Below, piece by piece: positions 33,401 to 45,000 of a stretch of 64,000 nt of DNA. The position numbers and the translations under genes are program-made. Source of the DNA: Silurus meridionalis (lineage: Eukaryota; Chordata; Actinopteri; Siluriformes; Siluridae). Each line of letters starts with the position of its first letter. Position 1 is the first letter of the stretch. The stretch spans positions 25,355,500 to 25,419,499 of the forward strand of contig NC_060890.1 of NCBI RefSeq assembly GCF_014805685.1. The letters are read 5' to 3'. Under the pieces are notes generated by a model that was given only the letters and a program-made list of their open reading frames with translations, did no database searches and was not told the origin of the DNA.

Positions 33401-34134
33401 CAGCAAGAAGAAACAGCAACATTGGCCCAACATTCCTTATCATCCTGAGATTAACTTCCCTACACTGAAGAATATTGTGGGTAGCAATGTGTTGTGGGGA
33501 TGCATTTCATCAGGATTGAGAGCAACATGGATGATCATCGGTCCACTCGCAAGACTCGAGATTCACTTCCCATCCATACTGGAGAGGTTCACAGCCTTCT
33601 GCAAGACCTTGTTCAACAGTGGTGTCCAACCATCTGACAGACCGTGAGCAATTTTGGCAGAAAAAGTTGGCAAAAATATGAGAATCCAGATGTTTAGCCT
33701 CTGTGTCACAATACCAGACTATTTTTGCACCTTTTATTTCCCCCCAAAAAGTCTTTCATATTGTGTAACTCAAATGCTTAAAACCAAATTAAAGAGCATT
33801 TCAGTTCCAGGTTGCAACATTACATAATGTAGAAAAGGTCAAGGAAAGGAGATCGCAGTGGAAAGTACGTGAACAAGAACGAAATGACACAGCCAAATAG
33901 CTCTTTAATGGCAAAAAAATGAAAATGAATCAGGGTGTATACATGGATTGTTGGCTCGTGCCTATGAAAATTTTGCTTTCGGTGGATTTTAGAGGATAAT
34001 CAATAACCCTGGGCAATTTGGGAGAAAATGAACAGCTAATGCTAGTGCTTAAATCGTACTTACAGTTCTCAAATTTATAAATGCTTTCCTAATATGATTT
34101 TTTTTTGTTAGCCAGGCTTTGAAACTTGCATCGC

Positions 34135-34136
<2 letters not shown>
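33401..34136. other. Unassigned intronic sequence
   Basis: I see no exon or clear repeat here. Confidence 0.45.

Positions 34137-34168
<32 letters not shown>
34137..34168. repeat. (TG)n microsatellite next to the mkx 34-nt exon
   Basis: About 32 bp of TG on the plus strand, which is (CA)n in the mkx transcript. It begins about 32 nt downstream of the small exon's donor. Confidence 0.95.
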
Positions 34169-34169
<1 letters not shown>

Positions 34170-34199
34170 GCAGTGCAATCAGCGAAACACACCACTTAC

Positions 34200-34233
34200 C
34201 CGTCACATTTGGTTGATCCATGATCCACAGCCT
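34200..34233 (-). CDS. mkx: mkx 34-nt small exon
   Basis: A very short internal exon of mkx. In transcript sense it is bounded by a tgtttgcag acceptor (exon start 34233) and a gtaagt donor (34199). It starts with AG, which completes the glutamate codon opened by the last G of the exon at 60341. It then encodes AVDHGSTKCD and ends GG, which is completed by the first C of the terminal exon. The joined peptide VYRTEAVDHGSTKCDGSVV corresponds to the stretch between VYRT and the DDTYW block in vertebrate Mkx, which is variable. Both splice sites and both phases fit, so I consider it real despite its size. It lies below the usual open-frame length and is easily missed by annotation pipelines. Skipping it would shift the frame of the terminal exon. 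Confidence 0.92.
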
Positions 34234-34539
34234 CTGCAAACACAACATCAGAACAAAGCTAAGTGTTAAATGCAGTTCGCCTCAGGTTAATGGTGATGGA
34301 TAGCATCATAAAACTCATTTTCAGGATGTGTGTGAGAGTGAGGGAGGAAAAAGATGAAAAGTGTTGATGTATAGACGGGAATAAAAAGTGAAGTGAAAAG
34401 TGATTGTTCAAACTTCGATCCTGAGAAGTAAATCACAACAGACACACCGACTTCGTGGCTTCAGGGTCCTGTGTGGGGCCCGATCATAATAGCAGACCAC
34501 ACCCACTGAAGCTCTTGAAACTGGCATATGGATATTATA

Positions 34540-35795
34540 TTGTCTAATTTTCCATACAATCTTATTTCTAGCCATAAAAAACACATTGATCTCATTTTAA
34601 GAATAAAATACTTGTATTTACTTAGTAAGTAAAGCTTAAAGTTACTTATTTGACCTGCAAATTAAACTTAATTACCACCAGAGTCAACATTTGAGGCTGC
34701 ATTGATCTTTTACTTTTATTAATTTCGTTGTTTTAATGTAGTAATTTGGTTTTAAAGTTGCCCAGTAAAAAAAAAGCTCAATTACACGTACAGTAGGATT
34801 TGTTTATTAGTATTATTCATTCCAAAAGCGTGCTTTATGTCAACGCCAACACATTTATATACAACCTGATAACAAATTATTAAATATCACACTCTTTTCA
34901 AACATTATCCAGAGAGGTTATTATTTTAGTGTTCTGTAGTTTGATTTCGGTTTCTTATGTTGAAGATTATTCAGTGTTCAGAAATGACAAAAAAACTCAA
35001 TAATGTTTAATATTGCAATAAGTTTAAGTATTTCGAGAAGCAGCAAGTAATGCTTTGTTTTTGCATTAAAACTACTGTGTGTCGAAAGACAATCGAATAA
35101 ATAATTGAATAAATGATTAATTGAATAAAAAACTTTAGACAATGTGCATGTAGCCGTGCTCTCGATTTTATTAGTGCAATAATGCTTTTATTGTGAAAGA
35201 ATAAACTCATTTATGCATTTGTTGTGCAATAATACTTATTTTTTTATTAAAAGATGTGCAATAGCACTTTTTATCCAACTTCTTTAATGTTATTTTATTT
35301 ATTTTACATTGTATTTATCCTTCATAAAAATGTGCAACTGGAAGCTTCTGTCACTCTGTAAGTGAAAACATACTTGTTGTCAAAAAGGTCCTTTTCCTGA
35401 TTCTGATTGTAATAGTAATCTTGTTTTTAGCTTAAATGCTTCATTGTGTCTCATTTTTAGAGAGTGATATAATGATGACGATTCTTAAATTAAGAGAAAT
35501 TAACAATTGAGAGAAATAATTAAATAATTAATGAGATAAATAATTAGAGAAAGATATAACAAGCTACTTTTGAGTTGACTAGACTAAATCTTGTTTTTTC
35601 TTGGAATAAGTGTTTTAATGTTTATTTTCAGACATTTAGTTTTTTGCTGAAGACTAGATATGTTTTCTTATTTCAGGAAATCTTACCAAGTGGAATGATC
35701 TCACTGCACTGGCAGATTTGACTTATTTCTAGTCTGAATCTTCTTAAATCATGCATTTATTTCTTAGATTCAGGCAATTCTTTTTTGCAGTGTAT
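34540..35795 (+). mobile_element. Repeat E, long copy
   Basis: The 35330-35795 part matches 19205-19635 (aatagtaatcttg, agactagatatg, tggaatgatctcactgcact, tctgaatcttcttaaatcat) and ends ttttttgcagtgtata. The AT-rich part upstream (ttatttctagccataaa, taagtaaagcttaaagtta) may belong to the same family. Boundaries are uncertain. Confidence 0.45.
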
Positions 35796-37077
35796 AGTTT
35801 CACTCTGTAGCCACACTGAGAAGATGTGAAGCTGTAGCTGAAGCTTTATCCAACTGTTCCAACAGAGCATCTTCCTTCCCAAACCTACAAACGTCTGATG
35901 AAAAATATGAACTCGTCTCAGGAGACCTCAGTTCTCGTCTTCTCATTCATCCCTTCTACTCTCTCTTGGATCAGGACTCCAGCACGGAGCATTCGAAAGC
36001 TAGCCAGACCCGAAAGGAGCCAAACAGCACCTAATCATAGCCAAAGCCTGGCTTGCGTTGCTGCTAATCTCGTTCTTCTCCCCTTTTCTCCGCCAAAAAA
36101 GATGGCACATGTGCAGAGTCTGTCTCAGAGCACATACCAGTACCAGGCCAAGTCTGCCTCAGGTCAATATGAGGCTGATTACCAAATTTCCTGTGGTTCC
36201 AGTGCCTTAAAAGTCAGGGATTTTACACTACTAGGAAATGATCCTGGAGACAAAACTTCATAACCTTCTCCACCAAATACATGGACCAAATATGTCCACC
36301 TTGAAAACACGACAGATATATGTCTGTTTTTTGTTTTGTTTAGTTTTTTGTATATTTAATGGAATCCTCATACAGATTTACTGCTGCCTGGATGGAAATC
36401 TTGATTTCTCATTTTCACACCGTCTTATCCATCATCTCCAGCTCCCTCTGCGTCTTTCAGCAGGTGACTTAACAACCGATCTTCACGTTCCAGCGTGAAA
36501 GCTCTGAGCCCGACGATTGTTAACAATGATCATCATCATCAGCCGTCCTGTCTCCAACTCGTCGGAGAATTCACGATCCTTTTCGACTCCGAGCTAATCC
36601 AAACCACATTTTTACGGCGTGAAAAACCCTCCCGCAAAATGCTGCAAACTTGTTCCCTGCGCAAACGTTATCGTCAGTTAGGAGAACAACAGAAAGAGAA
36701 AGAGAGAGACAGAGAATACACCCTGAATCATCTCCATTCAAAACACCCACTGAACACCATGCTAGCTCAACGTCCACACACCCGAGGATAAATAAAACTC
36801 TCGGCTGAAAATAAACACGAGACTCCGACCAGCAGAATTCGATTTGCAAGAACTGTGAGGAAACTGTTCGCTGGTTCAAATACTAAGGAAAACTCTGTCT
36901 CAATGACGCATCACGGAAGCGGAAGACTGCAGGTATTTCGTGGGTAGATGTTTATACTTAAACTCGGAAGAAAACCGAATGCTAAAAGAAGCTTGTATTG
37001 TCCATCAATGTCACGCTCATGCTAGAACAATCCACTACACACCTACTGACATGCTAGGAGTTAGAACAAAAGAATAA
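35796..37077. other. Unassigned intronic sequence
   Basis: I see no exon or clear repeat. The stretch 36480-36900 has balanced base composition and looks unique in the window. Confidence 0.4.
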
Positions 37078-37628
37078 ATACAGGCAGTCCCCAAGTCACG
37101 ATGGTTGAACTTATGATTGGTTCATCTTACGATAACAATAGTGATACAACAAAACTGTTAAAATGCATTACGTTTCACGCAGCAGACAAAAAAAACAGTG
37201 TATATGCTTTACGATACGTTGAGACGCTTCCAGGATGTGAGATGCCTTACTCTCGCCAGCAGTCAACAGAGTACGCGTACTTGTTTTATGTGTAATTTGT
37301 GTTTTAAAGCCCAATTTTAGCTCGTCTATCAACTTTATATCGCCGTTGCCGGACACTAAACAGAGCGCAATATTTAGTCCCATCAGATAGAGGTGTGATT
37401 CTTACCGCTCGTTTCGTTCTGCTCCGCCCTCCACTCGCAAAACTGCCACATATATTGTGGTTTATACATTATGGTACTGTAAATTGTTCCGTTTTGCTAA
37501 ATGATGTACTGTAATTGAATAAATTATTAACAATTATACTACCCCCTACTGGTCACCATTCTTTAAGACTCCTGGGTAGACTAAACCAAATTATGATAGA
37601 ATCATCATAAGTTGGGAAATACCTGTTT
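37078..37628. mobile_element. Element H, best copy
   Basis: The left end acaggcagtccccaagtcac and the right end aagttgggaaatacctgtt are inverted repeats. It includes ctggtcaccattctttaaga and ctcctgggtagactaaacca. No transposase frame was seen, so it is a non-autonomous element of about 550 bp. Confidence 0.6.
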
Positions 37629-37707
37629 ATGTGATGTTTGTAATGGCGACAAAATCCGCCCCATGCTACTACAGTTTCATGGCAAGATGTTCATTATTCA
37701 TAAAAAA

Positions 37708-37860
37708 ACTTTCTTTCGGCTTCTCCCATTAGGGGGCACCACAGCGGATCATCCGCATGTTTGATTTGGCACGTTTTTACGCTGGATGCCCTTCCTAACG
37801 CAACCCTCCCCCTTTATCCGGGCTTGGGACCGGCACTAAGAGTGGCTGGGGTTGGTTTCC
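37708..37860 (-). mobile_element. SINE-1, truncated copy lacking the tRNA head
   Basis: In reverse complement it reads aaccaaccccagccactctt, then tagtgccggtcccaagccc, gggttgcgttaggaagggca and atgatccgctgtggtgccc, ending gggagaagccgaaagaaag. This is the body and tail of SINE-1 without the tRNA-Glu head, and it preserves the RTE-like tail better than the copy at 20919. Confidence 0.8.
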
Positions 37861-39489
37861 TTTTTTTGAGTCAGAGCTCGCATAACGCATCCGTAGCAAA
37901 CTGCACAAGTTCAAATATATTTATGTGGATTTAAGCTGGACATCGTGAGGAAAGGTCAGCCCAAATGGTTTAAAAGAGTTGTGAAGCTTTTTTCATAAAC
38001 TATTTCTACTTTTTGTGTCATGAAAAACATTCATGAAATTCAGGGAAACCCCAGACTCTGATGTGAATATCGATGCTTCTGCTACAGATGATGTATGTGG
38101 AGGTGCAGTTGTGGCTACAGTGAAAGGAGACGTGTTGAATTGTGTTCATTGAGTTTCCTGCCTTAGTGATGACATTTATTCTCACTGTATGAGATTCCTG
38201 TGTGTGATGCAACGCTCTGTTCTAATGAGCTGCTCTATAATACTGATGCGTTTTACAGACGTGGCGTCATAATGATGGGATTAAGAGGTGGATTAATTCA
38301 GATAGAACACCACTCAAGGCAGGGGGGTGAAATACACAGCCCCCTACTGGTATAAGATTTCTGTAGACTGCATAACGATACAGACACATAATAAAATGAC
38401 GCAAGTAAGCATAGAAGAATAAAATGTCATCAGCATGCAATATTAGTGTAGAACGGCATTAGCATGCTAGAGCAAGAGGAATTGTGATTTGGCAATTGTG
38501 ATTTTCATGTGGAATAGGAGGAGAATATGGAAGAAGAAAAAAGGCCAACTTGGGATGCTAATTTTGGAAAAGGAAGCTTGAGGCAAGCACACATAGATAT
38601 ATACATATTATATATTTATATTAAAGTCTCAGCAAATTTTCACAGGCCATCTTTCACCATAAGACCAAAACGACTACCTTCTTTGAAACTATCGGTTATC
38701 TTTCGTGTGAAAGATCCCTATTAGTAAACCATATACCAGGCATCAAGAGTTATTCATCCAAAAACTAATAGCCATGGAGGAATTCAATTTTCTTTTTTAT
38801 TTTGAAACTAAAGGCATCCCCTCATAAATTGAATCCATGTCAGCTCCCACAAATTGAGATTTGCAGACTCGTACACCATCCAGCCAAAATAAATCCAGTT
38901 GTTTCTCTTTCATTGTACCTCAGAGAAACTGGACATCCAAAACCTGTTCAGCGTCAGAAATGAAGAAATTCACTTCACAGTTTCACAGGCCATTTACAGC
39001 TTTAAAAATACTCTCCATGATAATTGTTTTGTTGTTTTTTTCATTTTCTTTTTCCAAGCAGCCTTTTGAATGAGTGGAATTTCTCTGTATTCACAAAGGC
39101 AATGCCATTTCCTGGCTATAAATAAAAAAATACAATAACAATCATTTCTCCAGTCCAGTGTGTACAGGTGCCAGATAGTAATAGGACTTTTATTGGGTCA
39201 TGACTCATACAGGGTGATAAGATCATTATCACTATCACTATCATTACCTGTATTCATTTTTATAGTGAAGGCAGAGTCAACTGTAGTTCACAAACTAATG
39301 AACCTGAGTTTTAACTGTGGTCATGTACAGTACACTGAAACACTGGCCTGAAAAAAACCCTGTTCTTTTTATTTTTTTAATATCGTTAATCATAATACAA
39401 ACTGTTTTTATCTTTTATTTCAATTCAGTCAGCTGCATTTATTACTGCAAGTATTTTTAGTATGTTGTGGCATTTTATGTGGACTTAAA
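37861..39489. other. Unassigned intronic sequence
   Basis: No exon or named repeat was recognised. Composition becomes AT-rich after 38600. Confidence 0.45.
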
Positions 39490-40565
39490 GGGGTGTGTCC
39501 CCATTAACACGCCCACAAGTCTCACTAAAAGGGTATGTCCCAATCTACACAAGTCTCTTTAAAGGGTTGTGTAGATAATCGAAACAAGAGGCATGTCGAC
39601 AATGGACACACACAAGTCTCCTTAAAGGGGCGTGTCCCCATCAACACACACAAGTCTCCATGAAAGGCTGTGTCCCCATAAACACATATACACACACAAT
39701 TCTTATTATAGGAGCCTGTACCCAAAAACATACATGCACCGTAAAGGGGCATGTCCCCATCAACACACATACACACAAGTCTTATTATAGAGGCATGTCC
39801 CCATAAACCTACATGCACTAGTCTCCATAATGCATGGGCACTCTATAAGGGGGTGTGTCCCTTTGACATGTGCACAAGATTCTTTAAGGCGGCGTGTCCC
39901 CATTAACATGTGCACAAGACTCCTTAAAGGGGCATGTCTACAACTGAAACACAAACACACACACACACATAATTATAGGTGTGTGTATATATAATCAACA
40001 CGCACACAATTATTCTTAAAGGGGCATGTCCACAATCATCACGCACACAAGTGTCCTTAAAGTGGCATGTCCACAATCAACACGCACACAATTCTTCTTA
40101 AAAGGTGAATGTCCACAATCAACACACACAATTCTACTTAAAGGGGCATGTCCACAATCAACAAACACAATTCTCCTTAAAGGGGCATGTCCACAACCAT
40201 CATCACACACAGTTTTCCTTAAAGCGGCATGTCCACAATCAACAAACACAATTCTCCTTAAAGGGGCATGTCCACAACCATCATCACACACAATTCTCCT
40301 TAAAGCGGCATGTCCACAATCAACACGCACACAAGTCATCTCAAATGGGCATGTCCACAATCAACACACACACAATTCTTCTTAAAAGGGGAATGTCCAC
40401 AATCAACACACACAATTCTACTTAAAGGGGCATGTCCACAATCAACAAACACAATTCTCCTTAAAGGGGCATGTCCACAACCATCATCACACACAATTCT
40501 CCTTAAAGGGGCATGTCCACAATCAACACGCACACAAGTCATCTTAAATGGGCATGTCCACAATC

Positions 40566-40628
<63 letters not shown>

Positions 40629-40687
40629 TTCTTCTTAAAGGGGCATGTCTACAATCAACACACACAAGTCATGTTAAATGGGCATGT

Positions 40688-40758
<71 letters not shown>

Positions 40759-40830
40759 TCCTTAAATGGGCATGTCCACCATGAACACACACACAATTCT
40801 ACTTAAAGGCATGTCCACAATAAACACAAT
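39490..40830. repeat. Minisatellite with embedded (CA)n expansions, unit about 38-42 bp
   Basis: Each unit reads approximately taaaggggcatgtccacaat followed by caacacacacaattctcct. Units from 39490 to about 40000 are divergent (tgtccccat variants), while 40015-40560 are much more alike. From 40568 the CA part of two units has expanded into pure runs (40568-40626 and 40689-40755). Long open frames on both strands, with MSTINTHT-like or CGHAPLRRIV-like residues, are repeat artefacts. Confidence 0.96.
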
Positions 40831-40842
40831 CAAGCACTGTTT

Positions 40843-40892
40843 CCCAACACACACACACACACACACACACTCACAAGTCTAAATATAAGGGT

Positions 40893-40949
<57 letters not shown>
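40843..40949. repeat. (CA)n microsatellite pair
   Basis: Two CA runs (about 40843-40870 and 40894-40949) separated by a short unit remnant, continuing the preceding array. Confidence 0.95.
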
Positions 40950-40950
<1 letters not shown>

Positions 40951-41394
40951 CCTTACCGTGTACCCATGAACACACACTTGTGGGGATATATCCCCATCAG
41001 CACTCTCATTTGTACAGCTTTGCATTCTCATAATAAAATAAAAAAAGACCTGAAAAATTTCATACAGACCCTCGGTGCAGTTTCCAAACTCTGTTGCCTA
41101 AAACATCTAAAACTCAGATTTTTTAAAACAGCAGTCTTGCCAAAAAAATTTATAAACCCTTCATAAATCACTGTAGTCTTTTACTATTGTGCTGGTTCCG
41201 TCTTTCTACATTTCTGCTGCTTGCTACTGGCTGTGAATGGGTGTCAATGCTCAGGCTGTGTTATACGAACACCCGGGAAGCTGGAAGCTGCTCCGTTAAC
41301 CTGCAGAGAAAAGGAACTTTTTATAAAGCAGGTCCCAATTGCTCCAGCCCACTCACCCCTTCTTCATGGGGAGAAAGAGATTATGATGTTCCCT
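40950..41394. other. Unassigned spacer between two minisatellites
   Basis: About 440 bp with no recognised feature. Confidence 0.45.
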
Positions 41395-42660
41395 CTTCAC
41401 TAACCCCCTATGCTTTCTAATTATTAAGCTTCCATGTCCCCTTATCACTAAGCCCCCATGTCCCCTCATCACTAAACTCAAATATCCGCTTATCACTATG
41501 CTTCCATGTGCCTTAATCACTAAGCTTCCATGTCCCCTCTTCACTAAGCCCCCATGTCCCCTCATCACTAAACTCAAACATCCCCTTATCACTAAGCTTC
41601 CATGTCCCCTCATAACTAAGCTTCAACTAAGCCCCCATATCCCCTAATCACTGAGCCCTGTCTCACCCCATCACTAATCCCTCATGTCCCCTCATCACTA
41701 ATTCCATGTCCCCTCATTACTAAACTCCCATGTCCCATCACTAAGCCCCAATGTCCCCTCATCAATAAGCTTCCATGTTCCCTCATTACCAAACTCCCAT
41801 GTCCCCTCATCACTTATCCCACATGTGCATTCATCACTTAATGCCCATGTCCCCTCATAAGTAAAAACACACGTCCTCTTTTCACTAAGCCCCCATGCCC
41901 CCTCTTAACTAAGCCCCTATGTCTCCTCTTCACTAAGCCTCCATGTCTCGTTCATCACTAAGCCCCCAGGACTGCTCACTAGTAAACCCACATGTTCCCT
42001 CCTCATCAAGCTCCCATGTCCCCTCATCATAAAGCCCACATGTCCCCTCATTACTAAGCTCCCATATCCCCTCATCACTAAACTCCCATGTCCTCTCATC
42101 ACTTAGCCCACATATCCCCTAATTACAAAACCCCCATGCCCCTTCATTGCTTAGCTCCCCTGTCCCCTCATCACTAAGCTCCCATGTCCCATCTTCACTA
42201 AGCCCCCATGTACCCTCTTTACTAAGCCCCCTCCCCACTTATCACTAATCCTGCATCCCTTCATCACTAAGCTTCTATGTCATGCCATCACTAAACACTC
42301 TTGTCCCCTTATCACTAAACCCATGTCCCCTAATCACTAAACTCCAATGTCCCATCATTAAGCCCCCATGTTCCCTGATTACTAAACTCACATGCCCTTC
42401 TTATTAAACTCCCATGTCCTCCAATCACTAAGCCCACATGTCCCGTTAACACAAATTCCTAATGTCCCCTCATTACTAAGCTCCCCTGTCCCCTCATCAC
42501 TAAACACACATGTCCCTTCATCACTAAGCCCTCATGCCCTCTCTTTACTAATCACCCATGTCTTATTATACCTAAACTCCCATGTCCCCTCATTACTTAA
42601 CTCACATGTCCATTAATAAATGCCCATGTCCCCTGATCACTAAGGTCCCATGTCCCCTTT
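41395..42660. repeat. Minisatellite, unit about 23-24 bp
   Basis: The unit is close to cccatgtcccctcatcacta plus agct or agcc. It repeats for about 1.27 kb with moderate divergence (roughly 50-55 units by length). It is pyrimidine-rich on the plus strand. The MRGHGSLV-like minus-strand frames are artefacts. Confidence 0.96.
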
Positions 42661-43339
42661 CTAAAGTTTCGTTAGTCCTAAAACATTAGAAACATTTGAA
42701 CACCTGAGAAGAAGCTTAAACGCATTTCTGAGCTCTCATGCACCTACAAAAGAGATCTTCTTCCTAATCCCAGATTGGATTCAAATGTTTAGATTTAGTT
42801 TACAATGTTTAAAAATAAAACCTCTGGCAACATCGTTCACGCCAAATGTGTGTCAGTAAACATATTTTTAACCGCACTCCAACCCTTCGAGCACATCCAT
42901 TCTTTTCCCCCTGGGGTTTCTTCACGCTGACGGAGAGACTCCGAAGCTTCAGAGTGAGAGGTGAGTCAGTGATTACTCAAACACAGAAAATGGGAAACGT
43001 GTCTTACTCATATGCTTTTTCGCTCTTCTGATGCCATAAAAAAGCAGATTTCGGAGTGGAACTGCCAACAGATAGACTGTCAAAACATAATTCTTCTTCT
43101 TCTTCTCCTTGAACAGCAAATATTTCCAGTTGAGTAATTTTTTTGTTATTTGACAGCATTAGCTTAATGACAGAGAATCGGAATCAATCCGTGTTTAATC
43201 TGTTCAATCCGTATCTGTCTCAGAATAAAAAAGAACACATTTTTTTCCCGATTGAAGTGGAGGGCACGGCAAATATGATGTCTGATGATATCTCCCAGGT
43301 TTCATGTTCAGAATTCGACGGGGTTGGGTTGCTACTCCA
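42661..43339. other. Unassigned intronic sequence
   Basis: I see no exon or known repeat, apart from a short (TTC)n near 43092-43110. Confidence 0.45.
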
Positions 43340-43490
43340 AAACTCTCCCTCCTCCTTTCACAGATGTGCTTGGGACCATCCATGGCAGAGTACTTTATCC
43401 CCATTCCCACAAAAGAGCACCCGTCGGGAGGTTAAGGGCCTTGCTCAAGGGCCCAGGAGTGGCAGCCTGGTATGACCTGGACTCACTTGG
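43340..43490 (-). mobile_element. SINE-2 fragment
   Basis: It contains ggttaagggccttgctcaa and gggcccaggagtggcagcct, the SINE-2 body in reverse orientation. The ends are lost. Confidence 0.5.
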
Positions 43491-43499
43491 ACCCACAAG

Positions 43500-43720
43500 C
43501 ACCATTGATCTAATGTCTTTCAACTTCGAAGATGTTCCACTGGATTTTGTAGGGATTTGTGCTCCTTGAACTTAAAGGGTGTTAGTAAAGGAGGTAGTGA
43601 TGAAGGTGAGGAAGTGAGAAGTGCAGTCAGGGTTTACATTCATTTATGCTCACCAGGGTCTAGAGCTCTATAGTGGGTGTCTTAATATTTTTGCCTGTAC
43701 AATGTCATTTTTTCCCCCAT
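43500..43720. mobile_element. MITE-A fragment
   Basis: The blocks gatgttccactggattttgt, gatttgtgctccttgaa, ggtctagagctctatagtgg and gtgtcttaatatttttgcct match MITE-A. It has lost its left end. Confidence 0.5.
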
Positions 43721-44169
43721 ATTTTATTTTTAAGAATGGGAAATGCCTAATGAGAAAAAGCTGAGAATTTGGGTTTCGCGAGACTCAACAATACGTGTTT
43801 TGATTTCGGAACGGATACGGATGAAAATATCATGATGCATGGATTAGAATCATGTGGATCTGCACGGGTATGCTGAAGAACAGTCCACCTCTGAGTCTGT
43901 GCAGACATTCCTACAGACACATGCCTGGTCCTGCACTCACCCTTCTCCAACCGTGACTGCTTTAGATTCAAGTGCCCAAGGTCTGACAGTTTCTCAAACC
44001 TGCCCATCCATCCATTCATTTACCTCTCCAGTGGATCAGAATGGAGAAGATAGAGATAGAATGTGAACGGAATGTGGAGTATTAGTCAAAAAGCCTTAAT
44101 GTTTAAACCTCAAAAGATGAAAATCTTTTCAGTAGAGTCTGACACCTTCTCAACTTCTTTAGAACATAA

Positions 44170-44515
44170 AATGTAGATGAAGATGGCATGGTGTTTTTGG
44201 ATGTGCTGGTATGGAATTTTCACCCAAACCTGTTCCAACATGAAGAAGCTCCTATGCACTAAGTACCTGAGTTCAAGATCTCCTGCTACAAAGCTCTGAC
44301 CATCAGTCCTATTGAATATGAAGGAATGAATGTGAACGCTGACTGAACCCCAGGCCTCCTCACCTCATGTATGAAGGAGCACAAATCTCCACAAAATCTA
44401 GTGGAACATCTTCCAGGAAGAATGGAGCTGCTTATAAGAGCAAATGGAGACTGAATGTGATTAGGGATGTTCAAAAAGAAGCACATAGCAATCTTACGGA
44501 TGTCGGGATGTGATA
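44170..44515. mobile_element. MITE-A copy, diverged
   Basis: It reads cccaaacctgttccaacatg, gtgaacgctgactgaacccc, aggcctcctcacctcatg, ctccacaaaatctagtggaa and aagcacatagcaatcttacg in the usual MITE-A order. Confidence 0.6.
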
Positions 44516-45000
44516 TGTCAATATAATATATTCAGTTTGGTATTACTAAGAAAGTAAATTATAGTAAAGTAAAGTATAATTGAGCAATTTTTTGATGTTT
44601 ACAATGTTTTCGAAACAAAGTATAGATTTTTTTTTTTTTGGTTTAAATCTATTAATTAATTCATATTTATATATATATTAATAAGAATCAACCCAATCAG
44701 ATATGTTGTTTATTTATAAAATAAAAAATTAAATTAAAATATTTTATAAAATAAAATAATAAAATCTAATATCTTTCTATTTATTTTAACTCTTAATTAA
44801 TTAATGAATTTAAATAATGTTTTATAGTAATTATTTAACTAATTTCTGGAGTTAAAAACCCAACTTAATTACATTGGGATATTTCTTTAGCTACAAACTT
44901 AAATCTCAAACACTAATATTTGATGTGTCTGCATTTTTATTATAAAAAGATCTGTACATCCATACATCCTAATTGTTTTTTTCCCCGTGTGTTACTTTCA
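44516..45000. other. AT-rich unassigned sequence
   Basis: Very AT-rich, with no features. Confidence 0.5.

Larger units (their letters stand above)
32479..34199 (-). other. mkx: mkx last intron (1,721 bp)
   Basis: It is bounded by the gtaagt donor at 34199 and the cag acceptor at 32479-32481. It holds a weak repeat D remnant (about 32650-32780), a (GAAAA)n run, two SINE-2 copies head to head and, close to its donor, a (CA)n tract in transcript sense. Confidence 0.9.

Noticed and set aside
39525..40784. Several frames up to 151 codons, rich in THTHTH or CGHAPLRR
   Set aside because: They are translations of the 40-bp minisatellite and CA arrays.
41395..42660. CRISPR-like regular repeat array
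   Set aside because: Units of about 23 bp are contiguous with no unique spacers and are diverged; the context is vertebrate.
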